Source: Actinobacteria bacterium 13_1_20CM_4_69_9 (GTDB taxonomy: Bacteria; Actinomycetota; Thermoleophilia; Gaiellales; Gaiellaceae). Taken from it: a DNA stretch of 14,280 bases. The DNA lies in contig MNJC01000083.1 in the NCBI GenBank assembly GCA_001920085.1, forward strand, positions 1-14,280, given 5' to 3'. Below are positions 6,243-13,357 of this stretch, piece after piece. How positions within the stretch are numbered: position 1 is the stretch's first letter; every line of letters starts with the position of its first letter. The position numbers and the translations under genes are program-made. The notes beneath the pieces were generated by a model, which ran no database searches, was not told where the DNA came from, and was given only the letters and a program-made list of their open reading frames with translations.

Positions 6243-6572
6243 CTACTGACCGAGGCCGGGAAGCCCGAGGCCGCCGAGCGCTCCGCCTGCGAGCCCGCCC
6301 AGCTTCGACTCCTGCAAGCTGCGCGCGGAACGGATCGCCTCGTTCACGGCGGCGAGCACCATGTCCGCGAGCAGCTCGGGGTCGTCCGGATCGATCGCCT
6401 TCGGATCGATCTTGATCGCTTTGATCTCGCCGGCGCCGTTCGCGGTGACGGTGACCATGCCGCCGCCCGCGCTGGACTCCACCGTCTCGTTCTCGAGCTC
6501 GCCCTGCGCCTTCTGCATCTCCTCCTGCATCTGTTGGGCCTGCTGCAGGAGCTTGTTCATGTCCATGCTCAT
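6243..6572 (-). CDS. ybaB: YbaB/EbfC-family nucleoid-associated protein
   Basis: Small DNA-binding protein of 109 residues, usual for the family. An N-terminal coiled helix (MNKLLQQAQQMQEEMQKAQ, residues 5-23) is followed by the beta-sheet core (GGGMVTVTANGAGEIKAIKI), the PDDPELLADMVLAAVNEAI helix and a flexible Gly/Leu tail. YbaB dimers bind DNA as tweezers and are almost always encoded between dnaX and recR, as here. The ATG lies 2 nt after the dnaX stop; an AGAGGA ribosome-binding site sits inside the dnaX 3' end. The next gene starts 1 nt after its stop. Confidence 0.95.
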   Translation of the reverse strand: MSMDMNKLLQQAQQMQEEMQKAQGELENETVESSAGGGMVTVTANGAGEIKAIKIDPKAIDPDDPELLADMVLAAVNEAIRSARSLQESKLGGLAGGALGGLGLPGLGQ

Positions 6573-6574
6573 CG

Positions 6575-8155
6575 TCAGTCCTCTCGTTCGCGCGCGTCCA
6601 GGGTCTCCTTGACCAGCTCCAGAATCTTTTCCTCGCCCGCCGGCCCGTCATCCTCGTCGGGCTGCTCCGCGCGCGCCTCGCCTTCCGCGAACGCGAGCCC
6701 GAGGTGGCGGCCCGTCACCTCGTACAGCGCTTCCGCGAGCAGCGTCGCGTTCTTCGGCTCCTCCGCGAGCTGCCGGTGGAACGAGGCGCTCGACGGGAAC
6801 TCGACCGTGAGCGTGTCTCCCGCGAGGTCGGCAGGATGCGCCTCGCGCAGCACCGACGCCGCCGGGATCGAACGTTCCTCGACGGCGGGCAGGATCGTTC
6901 GCTGCCACGCCTCCTGCAACTGCTCGAGCTCGAGCGACGGCGGCTCGGGCGAGGGCCGTGCCGGCTCTTCGGGACGTGTCTTAGGGACAGTCCCCAAGAC
7001 AGCGCTCTCGGGGACGTGTGCGCGGGACTCCACCTGCTCGAGCCGGTACGAGAGCGACTCGCGCGAGAGATCCGCGCCGGGCCGCGTCACCTTGACCAGG
7101 GCGAGCTCGAGCGGAAGGCGCGGGTCGCCGCCCTGACGCAGGTCCTCGACAGCGACCGCGAGCAGGTCGATGAGCCGGATCACAGTCGCCTCCCCGAGCT
7201 GGTTCGCCTGAGCGCGCAACCGTTCGCGCGTCTCCTGCGTGACCGGCAGCGTCTCGGGCACCTCGCCCATGTGCTGAACGAGCATCAGGTGGCGCAGGTG
7301 CTCGAGCAGGTCGACGACGAGGCGGCCGAGATCCTGTCCCTGTTCGGCGAGCTCCTCGAGGAACGTGAGCGCGCCGGCGGTGTCGCGGTCGACGACGAGG
7401 TCGCAGAGGCGAAACAGCGCTTCCTCTTCGACGGCGCCGAGCAGCTGCAGGACCGCCTGCACGGTGATGTCGTTCTCGGTCGCCGACGCGAGCTGGTCGA
7501 GCGTCGAGACCGCGTCGCGGAACGAGCCGCGTGCACCGCGCGCCACGAGCGCGAGCGCCTGATCGGGGACCTGGATGCTCTCGCCGTCGGCGACGCGCCG
7601 CAGGTACCGCACGAGCTCCGGCAGGCGCGGGCGCGCGAAGACGAATGTCTGGCAGCGCGAGCGCACGGTCGGCAGCACCTTCGACAGGTCGGTGGTGCAG
7701 AAGACGAAGACGAGGTGGGGCGGGGGCTCCTCGATCAGCTTCAGCAGCGCGTTCCACGCGGCGTCGGTCAGCTGATGGGCCTCGTCGAGGATGTAGACCT
7801 TGTAGCGGCCTTCGGCCGGCTGGAGAACGACGCGTTCGCGGATCTCGCGGATGTCGTCGATTCCGCGCTGTGACGCGGCGTCCATCTCGACGACGTCGAG
7901 GGAGGTGCCGTTGGCGATCGTGACGCAGGCGTTGCAGACCTTGTCCGGGCTCGGCGTGGGCCCCTGCACGCAGTTCAGCCCTTTCGCGAGGATGCGCGCG
8001 AGCGAGGTCTTCCCTGTTCCTCGCGGGCCGGCGAAGAGATACGCCTGGCGGACCTGGCCGGACGAGATCGCGTTCTTCAGCGTCCGGACGATCGCCTCCT
8101 GGCCGACGACCTCGTCGAAATCCTGCGGTCGGTACTTCCGGTAAAGCGCGGCCAC
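6575..8155 (-). CDS. dnaX: DNA polymerase III subunit gamma/tau
   Basis: Clamp-loader ATPase subunit of the replisome, 526 residues. N-terminal AAA+ domain: LYRKYRPQDFDEVVGQ (4-19), Walker A GPRGTGKT (43-50), Walker B VYILDEAH (120-127), and arginine-finger SRC motif (LPTVRSRCQTF). The zinc module keeps C62, C74 and C77, but the position normally holding the first Cys of the PCxxCxxC triple is Asp71. A clamp-loader helical domain follows, then a Pro/Glu-rich linker and a C-terminal domain (about 410-526) where tau contacts polymerase. Residues about 385-393 are encoded by a palindromic repeat (6978-7000). GTG start, matching the usual family N-terminus. It follows the peptidase gene by 31 nt and precedes ybaB by 2 nt. 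No slippery A-run for a programmed gamma frameshift was noticed. Confidence 0.96.
   Translation of the reverse strand: MAALYRKYRPQDFDEVVGQEAIVRTLKNAISSGQVRQAYLFAGPRGTGKTSLARILAKGLNCVQGPTPSPDKVCNACVTIANGTSLDVVEMDAASQRGIDDIREIRERVVLQPAEGRYKVYILDEAHQLTDAAWNALLKLIEEPPPHLVFVFCTTDLSKVLPTVRSRCQTFVFARPRLPELVRYLRRVADGESIQVPDQALALVARGARGSFRDAVSTLDQLASATENDITVQAVLQLLGAVEEEALFRLCDLVVDRDTAGALTFLEELAEQGQDLGRLVVDLLEHLRHLMLVQHMGEVPETLPVTQETRERLRAQANQLGEATVIRLIDLLAVAVEDLRQGGDPRLPLELALVKVTRPGADLSRESLSYRLEQVESRAHVPESAVLGTVPKTRPEEPARPSPEPPSLELEQLQEAWQRTILPAVEERSIPAASVLREAHPADLAGDTLTVEFPSSASFHRQLAEEPKNATLLAEALYEVTGRHLGLAFAEGEARAEQPDEDDGPAGEEKILELVKETLDARERED
6971..7019. repeat. Palindromic repeat element inserted in dnaX linker
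   Basis: GTCTTAGGGAC (6978-6988), A, GTCCCCAAGAC (6990-7000) form an 11-bp near-perfect inverted repeat. It is followed 40 bp on by a direct copy of GGGACGTGT (6971-6979 and 7011-7019). Read with dnaX it encodes SAVLGTVPKTRPEEP in the low-complexity linker, in frame. It resembles dispersed REP-like elements with a GGGGACTGTCCC core that I recall from related genomes (unverified). Confidence 0.6.
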
Positions 8156-8186
8156 TGAGGCGATCTTACTGGCCGGGTCAGCGCGT

Positions 8187-9095
8187 CTAGATCGACCCCG
8201 CGAAGGTGTTGCACTCAGCCGGCTTGCCGGTCTCGTACCCGCGGGAGAACCAGCGCCGGCGCTGCTCGGAGGAGCCGTGCGTCCAGGTCTCCGGATTCAC
8301 CTGACCCTGGGTCTCCTCCTGGATCCGGTCGTCGCCGATCGCCGCGGCGGCGTCGAGCCCGCTGTTGATGTCCTGCTGCGTCAGCTGCTCGATCAGTCCC
8401 GTCTCCGTGGCATGCGCCGCCCAGACGCCTGCGTAGCAGTCCGCCTGAAGCTCGGCGCGCACCGACTTGCTCTCGGGGCCCTGCGTGTCGCCGCGAATCT
8501 GTTCGAGCACGCCGAGCTGGTCCTGTACGTGGTGTCCGTACTCGTGCGCGAGCACGTACGCCTCGACGAACGGCGTGACCTTCACACCGAAGCGCGACTT
8601 CAGCTCGTCGAAGAAGCCGAGATCGATGTACACGAGCTTGTCCTCGGGGCAGTAGAACGGCCCGACCTGCGAGGTTGCGACGCCGCAACCGGTCTGCGTC
8701 TGGTCGGTGAAGAGGACGGTGTCGACCTTCGTGTACGGCTTGTTGCTGTTTGCGAACACGCCGGCCCAGAACTTCTGCACGCTGTTGACGACGCCGACGA
8801 TGCGGCAGTCATCACGCGCGTTTGCGTCGGCGCCCGTGCGGCACGTCGCGAGGTCGGAGGGGGTGTCGATCTGCCCGGACTGTCCGCCCTGGCCAACGGT
8901 CTGCTGGTCGAGCGGCGCGAGCTGTCCGAGGCCGTTGCCGCCACCGGAAAGGAGCGAGATCAGCAGCCAGACGACGAGCGCGACGAGCCCGAGCCCGCCG
9001 CCGCCGACCGCGACACCGCCAGGCCCGCTCATGCGGCTGCCGCGCAGGTCGGTGACCTGACCCGTGTCGAGCGGGGCGTCCCGTCGGAACCGCAT
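8187..9095 (-). CDS. YpfJ-type neutral zinc metallopeptidase, membrane-anchored
   Basis: 302 residues of the YpfJ/KPN_02809 zinc peptidase family. A short Arg/Asp-rich cytoplasmic N-terminus carries FRRDAPLDTGQVTDLRG, then a Gly-rich stretch and one membrane segment (VALVVWLLISLLSGGG, about 39-54), placing the rest outside. The family's QKFWAGVF and YCPEDKLVYIDLGFFDEL blocks lead to the zinc site HEYGHH (184-189; HExxH, catalytic Glu185). Downstream ELQADCYAGVWAAHA supplies the third ligand region, and the protein ends near the family HGSSEQRRRWFSRGYE motif. Substrates are unknown. ATG with AAGGAG 4 nt upstream decides the start. First gene of the minus run; dnaX starts 31 nt downstream, so co-transcription is plausible. 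It diverges from the SRP RNA gene. Confidence 0.92.
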   Translation of the reverse strand: MRFRRDAPLDTGQVTDLRGSRMSGPGGVAVGGGGLGLVALVVWLLISLLSGGGNGLGQLAPLDQQTVGQGGQSGQIDTPSDLATCRTGADANARDDCRIVGVVNSVQKFWAGVFANSNKPYTKVDTVLFTDQTQTGCGVATSQVGPFYCPEDKLVYIDLGFFDELKSRFGVKVTPFVEAYVLAHEYGHHVQDQLGVLEQIRGDTQGPESKSVRAELQADCYAGVWAAHATETGLIEQLTQQDINSGLDAAAAIGDDRIQEETQGQVNPETWTHGSSEQRRRWFSRGYETGKPAECNTFAGSI

Positions 9096-9139
9096 GGCAC
9101 TCCTTGTTGCCGCGCCCGGGAGGGCCGCAAACGCGCTGG

Positions 9140-9145
9140 TACCAT
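9140..9145 (+). promoter_or_regulatory. Possible -10 box of SRP RNA gene
   Basis: TACCAT lies 6 nt before the GG at 9151 where the RNA's outer stem begins. No good -35 was found at 17 nt, so this is tentative. Confidence 0.3.
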
Positions 9146-9150
9146 CGGCG

Positions 9151-9231
9151 GGCCGCGGCGGTGGGAGTGTGTGAACCGCGTCAGGGCCGGGAGGCAGCAG
9201 CGCTAAGCATTCCTTCCAGGCGCCGCGGTTT
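9151..9231 (+). ncRNA. ffs: Small bacterial signal recognition particle RNA (4.5S-like)
   Basis: The SRP RNA binds Ffh and directs co-translational membrane targeting. The conserved apical domain is present: GCG-TCAGG-GCC-GGGA-GGC-AGCAG-CGC (9178-9203). It has a GNRA tetraloop (9189-9192), the Ffh-binding symmetric loop (AGG / AGCAG) and flanking 3-bp stems. The lower helices also fold: GGAGTG (9164-9169) with CATTCC (9208-9213, one G-U), and CCGCGGCG (9153-9160) with CGCCGCGG (9221-9228). Ends are estimated from the outer stem. A location beside dnaX is common for this gene in Gram-positive bacteria. Confidence 0.8.
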
Positions 9232-9238
9232 CTCTCCC

Positions 9239-9310
9239 GGGCGCATAGCTCAGCGGGAGAGCGCCCGCTTCACACGCGGGAGGTCCCTGGTTCGATCCCA
9301 GGTGCGCCCA
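9239..9310 (+). tRNA. tRNA-Val (anticodon CAC)
   Basis: Complete cloverleaf. Acceptor GGGCGCA (9239-9245) pairs with TGCGCCC (9303-9309), discriminator A 9310. D arm GCTC...GAGC; anticodon arm CCCGC-TTCACAC-GCGGG gives anticodon CAC, reading GUG. T arm CCTGG-TTCGATC-CCAGG. CCA is not encoded. It begins about 7 nt after the SRP RNA, so a joint transcript processed by RNase P is possible. Confidence 0.97.
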
Positions 9311-9364
9311 TCGAGGCACCCGCCGGCAGGCAAGCTCGGGCGGCGTTGAGCGAACAGGGTCGCG

Positions 9365-10018
9365 TCAGTCGCCGCCGCCTGCGGCAGCCACGATTACGTG
9401 GGCTCCGCGTTCCGGCGGAAGTTCGTCGGTGTTGATCACGAGGTCGTAATGGGTTGGGAGCTCGAGTGCAACACCGTGAAAGCGCTTCAGGTAATGGGCT
9501 CGCGCATCATCTTCTTCTGCGAGGACCTTCTCGGCTCGCCGCGGGTCGAGCTTCCTCTCGCCGGCGATCCTGTCCCTGCGGGTCGTCTGCGAAGCGGTGA
9601 CCAAAACCCGGAAAGCGTCCCCGCGGTCGGCGAGCACCATCGACGCGGCGTGTGAGGCGATGACGATGCCCTCCCCGTCCGCCGCTTCTCGGATGACGTC
9701 GCGGATCAGCGCTCGCAGATCTTCGTCGGCTGGCATTTCCCTACGGTCGGCGCCTCCGCTCCGGTGCTGGACGGATGCGTCCGGTCGCTCGGACGTGGAT
9801 TGCCCTCTCATCGCCTCGCCGATCCGCGTCATCAGCGATTTGCGGCGCTCTACCTCGCCGATCACCGATGGATGCAGATCGACCCACTCGGCGGCTGTCT
9901 CGATGATCTCCTCGTCGAGGTAGCGAAAGCCCATTTGCTCCGCGACGCCTCGTGCGATCGCCTCACCTTCGGCGCCCGTGAGATGCGACACGCAGATGAC
10001 TCGGTATGGCGGCGCCAT
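9365..10018 (-). CDS. Cytidylate kinase-like family protein
   Basis: 217 residues resembling the cytidylate kinase-like (AAA_26) P-loop family. RVICVSHLTGAEGEAIARG (6-24) aligns with the family's ISRxxGSGGxEIA loop, and MGFRYLDEEIIETAA with its GYxYYDREI block. Later blocks are IREAADGEGIVIASHAASMVLADRG, VLVTASQTTRRDRI and DYLVINTDEL-type DLVINTDELPPE. The phosphate-binding loop is weak: it lacks the usual Gly-Gly-Lys/Arg, so nucleotide kinase activity is uncertain. ATG 10018 sits directly after GAGGAG, an unusually short spacing; no better in-frame start is present. It diverges from the membrane gene at 10109 and converges on tRNA-Val. Confidence 0.8.
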   Translation of the reverse strand: MAPPYRVICVSHLTGAEGEAIARGVAEQMGFRYLDEEIIETAAEWVDLHPSVIGEVERRKSLMTRIGEAMRGQSTSERPDASVQHRSGGADRREMPADEDLRALIRDVIREAADGEGIVIASHAASMVLADRGDAFRVLVTASQTTRRDRIAGERKLDPRRAEKVLAEEDDARAHYLKRFHGVALELPTHYDLVINTDELPPERGAHVIVAAAGGGD

Positions 10019-10108
10019 CTCCTCAAGTTTATGCGGGGCCTGGGCGCGAATCGCCGGCGGGCGGCCACGCCGCTCACTCTGCCTCTCGAACTTGCCGATA
10101 CGGGAACC

Positions 10109-10655
10109 GTGACGACGCCAGGTGGACTGGCTTCTCGGGCGAAGGCGCTTCTGCTCACGGACGCGGACGACGTCTTCAACGCGATGGATCGCCGGAGACG
10201 GCGGCGGTTCCGCCGGCACCCGCTCCGGATGCACCTGCTCTATCTTGGCGGGTACCTGGCCGCTGCCCTGGTGTTCGCGCGCGTCGCCGGCACGAAGGCT
10301 GCTCTCGCAATACTCAGCGTTGCTTGTGGCCGTCGGAGTCGCCGGCGTTCTCGACGAGGGCTGGATAGGTCTCGTCGGGTTTGTGGTTGCAGGTCTCGCG
10401 TTGTATCCCGCGTGGTTGCTTGCACGAGCCGCTCTCCGCATCAGGCGGCCAGGGGCCCCTGCAGACCGATCCCGGCGCAGGTTTTCGCTGCAGTACGCGG
10501 CCTTCGGGACCGGGGTCCTCTTCGTGAGCACGCTGCTCTGGAGCGGGAGCTTCGCTCTGGCCCTTCTCGCCGGATTCGCTGCGCTGACCGTCACGGCGTT
10601 CGCGGCGGCCGGCGCCGAGCCCTCTCTCAGGCGCCGCAACGGACGCGACAGCTGA
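10109..10655 (+). pseudogene. Membrane protein gene with internal frameshift
   Basis: Two adjacent frames together read as one protein. From GTG 10109 (CGGGA upstream) the first runs ASRAKALLLTDADDVFNAMD, a basic patch (RRRRRRFRRHP), and a membrane helix LLYLGGYLAAALVFARVAG, then decays into Arg/Ser/Cys-rich nonsense after about 10310. The second frame is nonsense before and becomes hydrophobic from there: ALLVAVGVAGVLDEGWIGLVG, VVAGLALYPAWLL, FGTGVLFVSTLLWSG and LALLAGFAALTVTAFAAAG, ending 10655. About five membrane segments in all. A one-base insertion or two-base deletion near 10305-10325 explains it; read error is as likely as a true mutation. Family not recognised. Confidence 0.65.
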
Positions 10656-10736
10656 TCCGCACACGCAGGACGCAGCGCGCATCCGTCGAAGCACCCAAGC
10701 GCAGCACGTCCGCCGGCACCTCCGGCGACGACGACG

Positions 10737-10743
10737 AAGGAGG
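10737..10743 (+). promoter_or_regulatory. Consensus ribosome-binding site
   Basis: AAGGAGG, 5 nt before ATG 10749, is the strongest Shine-Dalgarno seen in the window. It favours 10749 over the out-of-frame ATG at 10744 and predicts high translation of the membrane protein. Confidence 0.8.
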
Positions 10744-10748
10744 ATGGG

Positions 10749-11171
10749 ATGGGAACAACCGCCTACAGCGGTTCACGCGGGCGGCCGATGGCTGGGTGGA
10801 TCGTCTTCGCGGCGTCCATGTTGATGGTGATCGGCTCGATCGACTTCTTCGAGGGGCTGATCGCGGTGATCCGGAAGCAGTACTACGTACTGACGCCGAG
10901 TCAGGTCATCGTCTTCGACATGACGACGTGGGGCTGGCTCACGCTGATCTGGGGCATCGTGCTCTTCCTCGCCGGGCTCGCGCTCTGGAGCGGGGCGGGC
11001 TGGGCGCGCTGGTTCACGATCGTCGCCTGCTCGATCAACGTTCTCGGCCAGCTGGCCTGGCTCGGATCGTCGCAGTACACGCTCTGGACCCTCACCTCGA
11101 TCGTGCTCGGCATCGTGGTGATCTACGCGCTCACCGTGCGCTGGAGCGGCTACTCCGAGAGCGTCTCCTAG
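10749..11171 (+). CDS. DUF7144-like four-helix membrane protein
   Basis: 140 residues with four predicted membrane helices: about 14-36 (GWIVFAASMLMVIGSIDFF), 62-82 (WLTLIWGIVLFLAGLALWSG), 86-107 (WARWFTIVACSINVLGQLAW) and 113-131 (WTLTSIVLGIVVIYAL). A short loop after helix 1 contains EGLIAVIRKQYYVL. The pattern, including WGWLTLIWG and the Trp-Ala-Arg before helix 3, matches small actinobacterial membrane proteins of the DUF7144 type, whose function is unknown. It has its own consensus ribosome-binding site and is followed by a strong terminator, so it can be a single-gene unit or the end of a unit with the frameshifted membrane gene 93 nt upstream. Confidence 0.88.
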   Translation: MGTTAYSGSRGRPMAGWIVFAASMLMVIGSIDFFEGLIAVIRKQYYVLTPSQVIVFDMTTWGWLTLIWGIVLFLAGLALWSGAGWARWFTIVACSINVLGQLAWLGSSQYTLWTLTSIVLGIVVIYALTVRWSGYSESVS

Positions 11172-11184
11172 ACGCGAGCAACAC

Positions 11185-11233
11185 CGCGGGCGGAGAGGCG
11201 GCGCCTCTTCGCCCGCGTTTCCGTTCTTCTGTT
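11185..11233 (+). terminator. Rho-independent terminator after the DUF7144-like gene
   Basis: Arms 11185-11198 (CGCGGGCGGAGAGG) and 11204-11217 pair over 14 bp with one G-U around a 5-nt loop. The T-rich tail TTTCCGTTCTTCTGTT follows. Confidence 0.88.
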
Positions 11234-11261
11234 AGACGCGCGCGAGGCGGGCCGAGACCGT

Positions 11262-11281
11262 CCGTGACCCGCCGTGACGCG
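11262..11281 (+). repeat. Tandem 10-bp direct repeat upstream of the chitinase
   Basis: CCGTGACCCG and CCGTGACGCG are adjacent, differing at one base, 60-79 bp before the chitinase ATG. A period near one helical turn suits a regulator binding one face of the DNA. Chitinase promoters of Streptomyces also carry direct repeats, but of different sequence. Confidence 0.35.
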
Positions 11282-11340
11282 GCGTCGGCATCGAGGCAGA
11301 GGCGGTCCATCGCGGGGGACGCTATGCGATCCTTGCCGCG

Positions 11341-12333
11341 ATGAAGCGGCTCGGTGTGCTCACGGCGCTTGCGCTCGGCCTCTCCGCTGCCGGGACGCAG
11401 GCCGCGCCGGCATCCTTCCCGGCCCACGTCTACGCGCCGTACTTCGAGACGTGGACAGCGGACAGCCTCGCCGCAACGGCGCAGCAGTCCGGCGCGAACC
11501 ACTTCACGCTCGCGTTCCTCGAGACGCCCTCGAAGACGTCGTGCACGCTGGCGTGGAACGGCAACCGGACCGACCCTGTCTCGAACGGGCGCTACCTGAC
11601 CGACGGCGACATCACGTCACTGCGTGCAATGGGAGGTGACGTCATCCCGTCTTTCGGCGGCTGGAGCGCCGACCAGGGAGGCACCGAGATCGCCGACTCC
11701 TGCAAGGACGTCAAGACGATCGCCGCGGCCTACGAAGACGTCATCGCGCGCTACGGAGTGACGCGCCTCGACATGGACGTCGAGGGCAGGTCGCTCAACC
11801 GCAGTGACGGTATCGACCGGCGTAACAAGGCGTTGAAGCTGGTGCAGGACTGGGCCGCCGTCCAGAAGCGCCCGTTCCAGGTGAGCTACACCCTGCCGAC
11901 GTCAGCGTCGGGCCTCGAGGCGACGGGCGTCGCAATCCTCAAGAACGCGATTGCGAATCGAACGCGCGTCGACGTCGTGAACATCATGGCGTTCGACTAC
12001 TACGACCGCGTCACGACGCAGATGGGCAACGCGGCGATCAACGCGGCGAACGGGGCGGCCGCGCAGCTGCGCGGCCTCGGAATGGACGCGCAGATCGGGA
12101 TCACCTTGATGCCCGGCCTGGACGACTATCCGAAGAAGACTGAGAACACGACGCTCGCGGATGCGCGGCAGGTCTTCGACTACGCGAAGGCGAGTGGGCT
12201 GAACACGCTGTCGATCTGGGCGATTCAGCGCGACAACGGCGGCTGTCCGGGCGTGACCGGATCGAACAGCTGCTCCGGCATCGTGCAGAACGCGTGGGAC
12301 TTCACGCACGTCCTGCAGCCGTTCACCGGGTAG
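11341..12333 (+). CDS. Secreted GH18-family chitinase-like hydrolase
   Basis: 330 residues. Signal peptide: KR, a Leu/Ala core (LGVLTALALGLSAAG), and TQAAPA as cleavage region. The rest is a single GH18 barrel without an obvious chitin-binding domain. GH18 signatures are all visible: VIPSFGGWSA (SxGG, 104-107), RLDMDVEG with catalytic E148 and D146, and MAFDYYD (216-222) with the Tyr that positions the substrate N-acetyl group. The first Asp of the wider DxxDxDxE pattern is Thr141, as in some actinobacterial subgroups. The enzyme would hydrolyse beta-1,4-GlcNAc polymers by substrate-assisted catalysis. The Shine-Dalgarno is weak. A sulfotransferase gene starts 3 nt after the stop, suggesting a two-gene operon. 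Confidence 0.92.
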   Translation: MKRLGVLTALALGLSAAGTQAAPASFPAHVYAPYFETWTADSLAATAQQSGANHFTLAFLETPSKTSCTLAWNGNRTDPVSNGRYLTDGDITSLRAMGGDVIPSFGGWSADQGGTEIADSCKDVKTIAAAYEDVIARYGVTRLDMDVEGRSLNRSDGIDRRNKALKLVQDWAAVQKRPFQVSYTLPTSASGLEATGVAILKNAIANRTRVDVVNIMAFDYYDRVTTQMGNAAINAANGAAAQLRGLGMDAQIGITLMPGLDDYPKKTENTTLADARQVFDYAKASGLNTLSIWAIQRDNGGCPGVTGSNSCSGIVQNAWDFTHVLQPFTG

Positions 12334-12336
12334 CGG

Positions 12337-13188
12337 TTGGCCCAGCGGTTTCGCGTCCCCGCGGAGCTCGTCCCGGCGCTGCCGGAGCCTGTACGCAAGG
12401 TCCTGCGCGGAGCCTACCGGGGGTACGGCCGGGCGACCGCAAGCCTGCGGCCGTTGCCGGACTTCCTCATCCTCGGCGCGCAGAAGGCCGGAACCACTGC
12501 GCTGTATGCATACCTGCGGTGGCACCCGCAGATCACGGGCCCGTCCTTCAAAGAGGTCAGCTTCTTCGACCGCCATTACGCGCGCGGCGAGCGCTGGTAC
12601 CGCGCGCACATGCCGGTCCGCCGGAGCGGGATCGTCGGCGAGGCGAGCCCCAGCTACCTGTTTCACCCGTCGGCGCCGGAGAGGGTTGCCCGCATGCTCC
12701 CGGAAGCACGGCTGATCGCGCTGCTGCGCAATCCCGTCGACCGTGCGTTCTCCCACTACCAGCACGAGGTCGCGCTCGGACGCGAGGAGCTGTCGTTCGA
12801 GGATGCCCTCGCGCGCGAGGACGAGCGGATGGTCGGCGAGGTCGAGCGCATGCTCCGCGACCCCGCGTACTTCAGTTATGCGTGGTGGAACTACACGTAC
12901 GTCGCGCGCGGCCGCTATGCGGAGCAGCTCGAGCGCTGGTTCGGGTCGTTCGCTTCCGAGCAGCTGCTCGTCCTGCTGACCGACGAGCTCGCCGCCGAGA
13001 CCGGCGCGACGTACGGGAGCGTGCTGGAGTTCCTCGGCGTCGATGCGCACGGGCTCGATTCGTATCCCCGGATCTTCGAGCGCGAATACGCCGGGATGGG
13101 CCCGGCGACGCGCTCGCAACTCGAGGACGAGTTCGCAGAGCCGAACCGACGGCTGGCAGAGCTCCTCGGGCGCGAGCTTCCCTGGTGA
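12337..13188 (+). CDS. PAPS-dependent sulfotransferase family protein
   Basis: 283 residues with the two PAPS-binding elements of the heparan-sulfate/NodH-like sulfotransferase family. The 5'-phosphosulfate loop is LILGAQKAGTTALYAYL (G47-T54) and the 3'-phosphate motif is LLRNPVDRAFSHYQHE (R131, S139). EVSFFDRHY and GEASPSYLFHPSAPERV are also typical. It would transfer sulfate from PAPS to a hydroxyl or amine; the acceptor, likely a sugar or surface glycan, cannot be told. No membrane segment. Start is TTG 12337, 3 nt after the chitinase stop and without a clear ribosome-binding site, so translation is probably coupled. An inverted repeat begins 8 nt after the stop. No PAPS synthesis genes are in the window. 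Confidence 0.9.
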   Translation: MAQRFRVPAELVPALPEPVRKVLRGAYRGYGRATASLRPLPDFLILGAQKAGTTALYAYLRWHPQITGPSFKEVSFFDRHYARGERWYRAHMPVRRSGIVGEASPSYLFHPSAPERVARMLPEARLIALLRNPVDRAFSHYQHEVALGREELSFEDALAREDERMVGEVERMLRDPAYFSYAWWNYTYVARGRYAEQLERWFGSFASEQLLVLLTDELAAETGATYGSVLEFLGVDAHGLDSYPRIFEREYAGMGPATRSQLEDEFAEPNRRLAELLGRELPW

Positions 13189-13189
13189 A

Positions 13190-13229
13190 AAGAAAAAGCC
13201 CCGGCAACTTGCGGCCTGCTGCCGGGGCT
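13190..13229 (-). terminator. Terminator hairpin whose T-tract faces the minus strand
   Basis: AGCCCCGGCA (13197-13206) and TGCCGGGGCT (13220-13229) pair perfectly over a 13-nt loop. On plus the hairpin is preceded by AAAAGAAAAA and not followed by T. Read on minus it is followed by TTTTTCTTTT, a textbook Rho-independent site. It can still impede plus transcripts leaving the sulfotransferase gene. Confidence 0.75.
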
Positions 13230-13321
13230 CACCATGGAAGTTGCTGCGCCTATGGTGATGCCGTTGCTCGGGCTTTCTTGCACGAAAATCGTCATCCCCT
13301 CGTTCTGAGGACGTTCCTTGC

Positions 13322-13357
13322 GGCGCGCTGATCACTCGATCGAGTGAATTGCGCGCC
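13322..13357. promoter_or_regulatory. Palindrome, candidate operator or leader hairpin
   Basis: TCACTCGATCGAGTGA (13332-13347) is a perfect 16-bp palindrome. After three non-pairing positions it extends by GGCGCGC / GCGCGCC (13322-13328, 13351-13357). It lies about 110 bp before the small secreted peptide gene. Confidence 0.5.

Noticed and set aside
5119..7136. Long open frames on both strands across recR-dnaX
   Set aside because: Composition typical of out-of-frame high-GC DNA; they overlap well-supported recR, ybaB and dnaX.
9239..9310. tRNA-Val as an integration (att) site
   Set aside because: No integrase gene, no repeat of the tRNA 3' end and no island-like composition downstream in this window.
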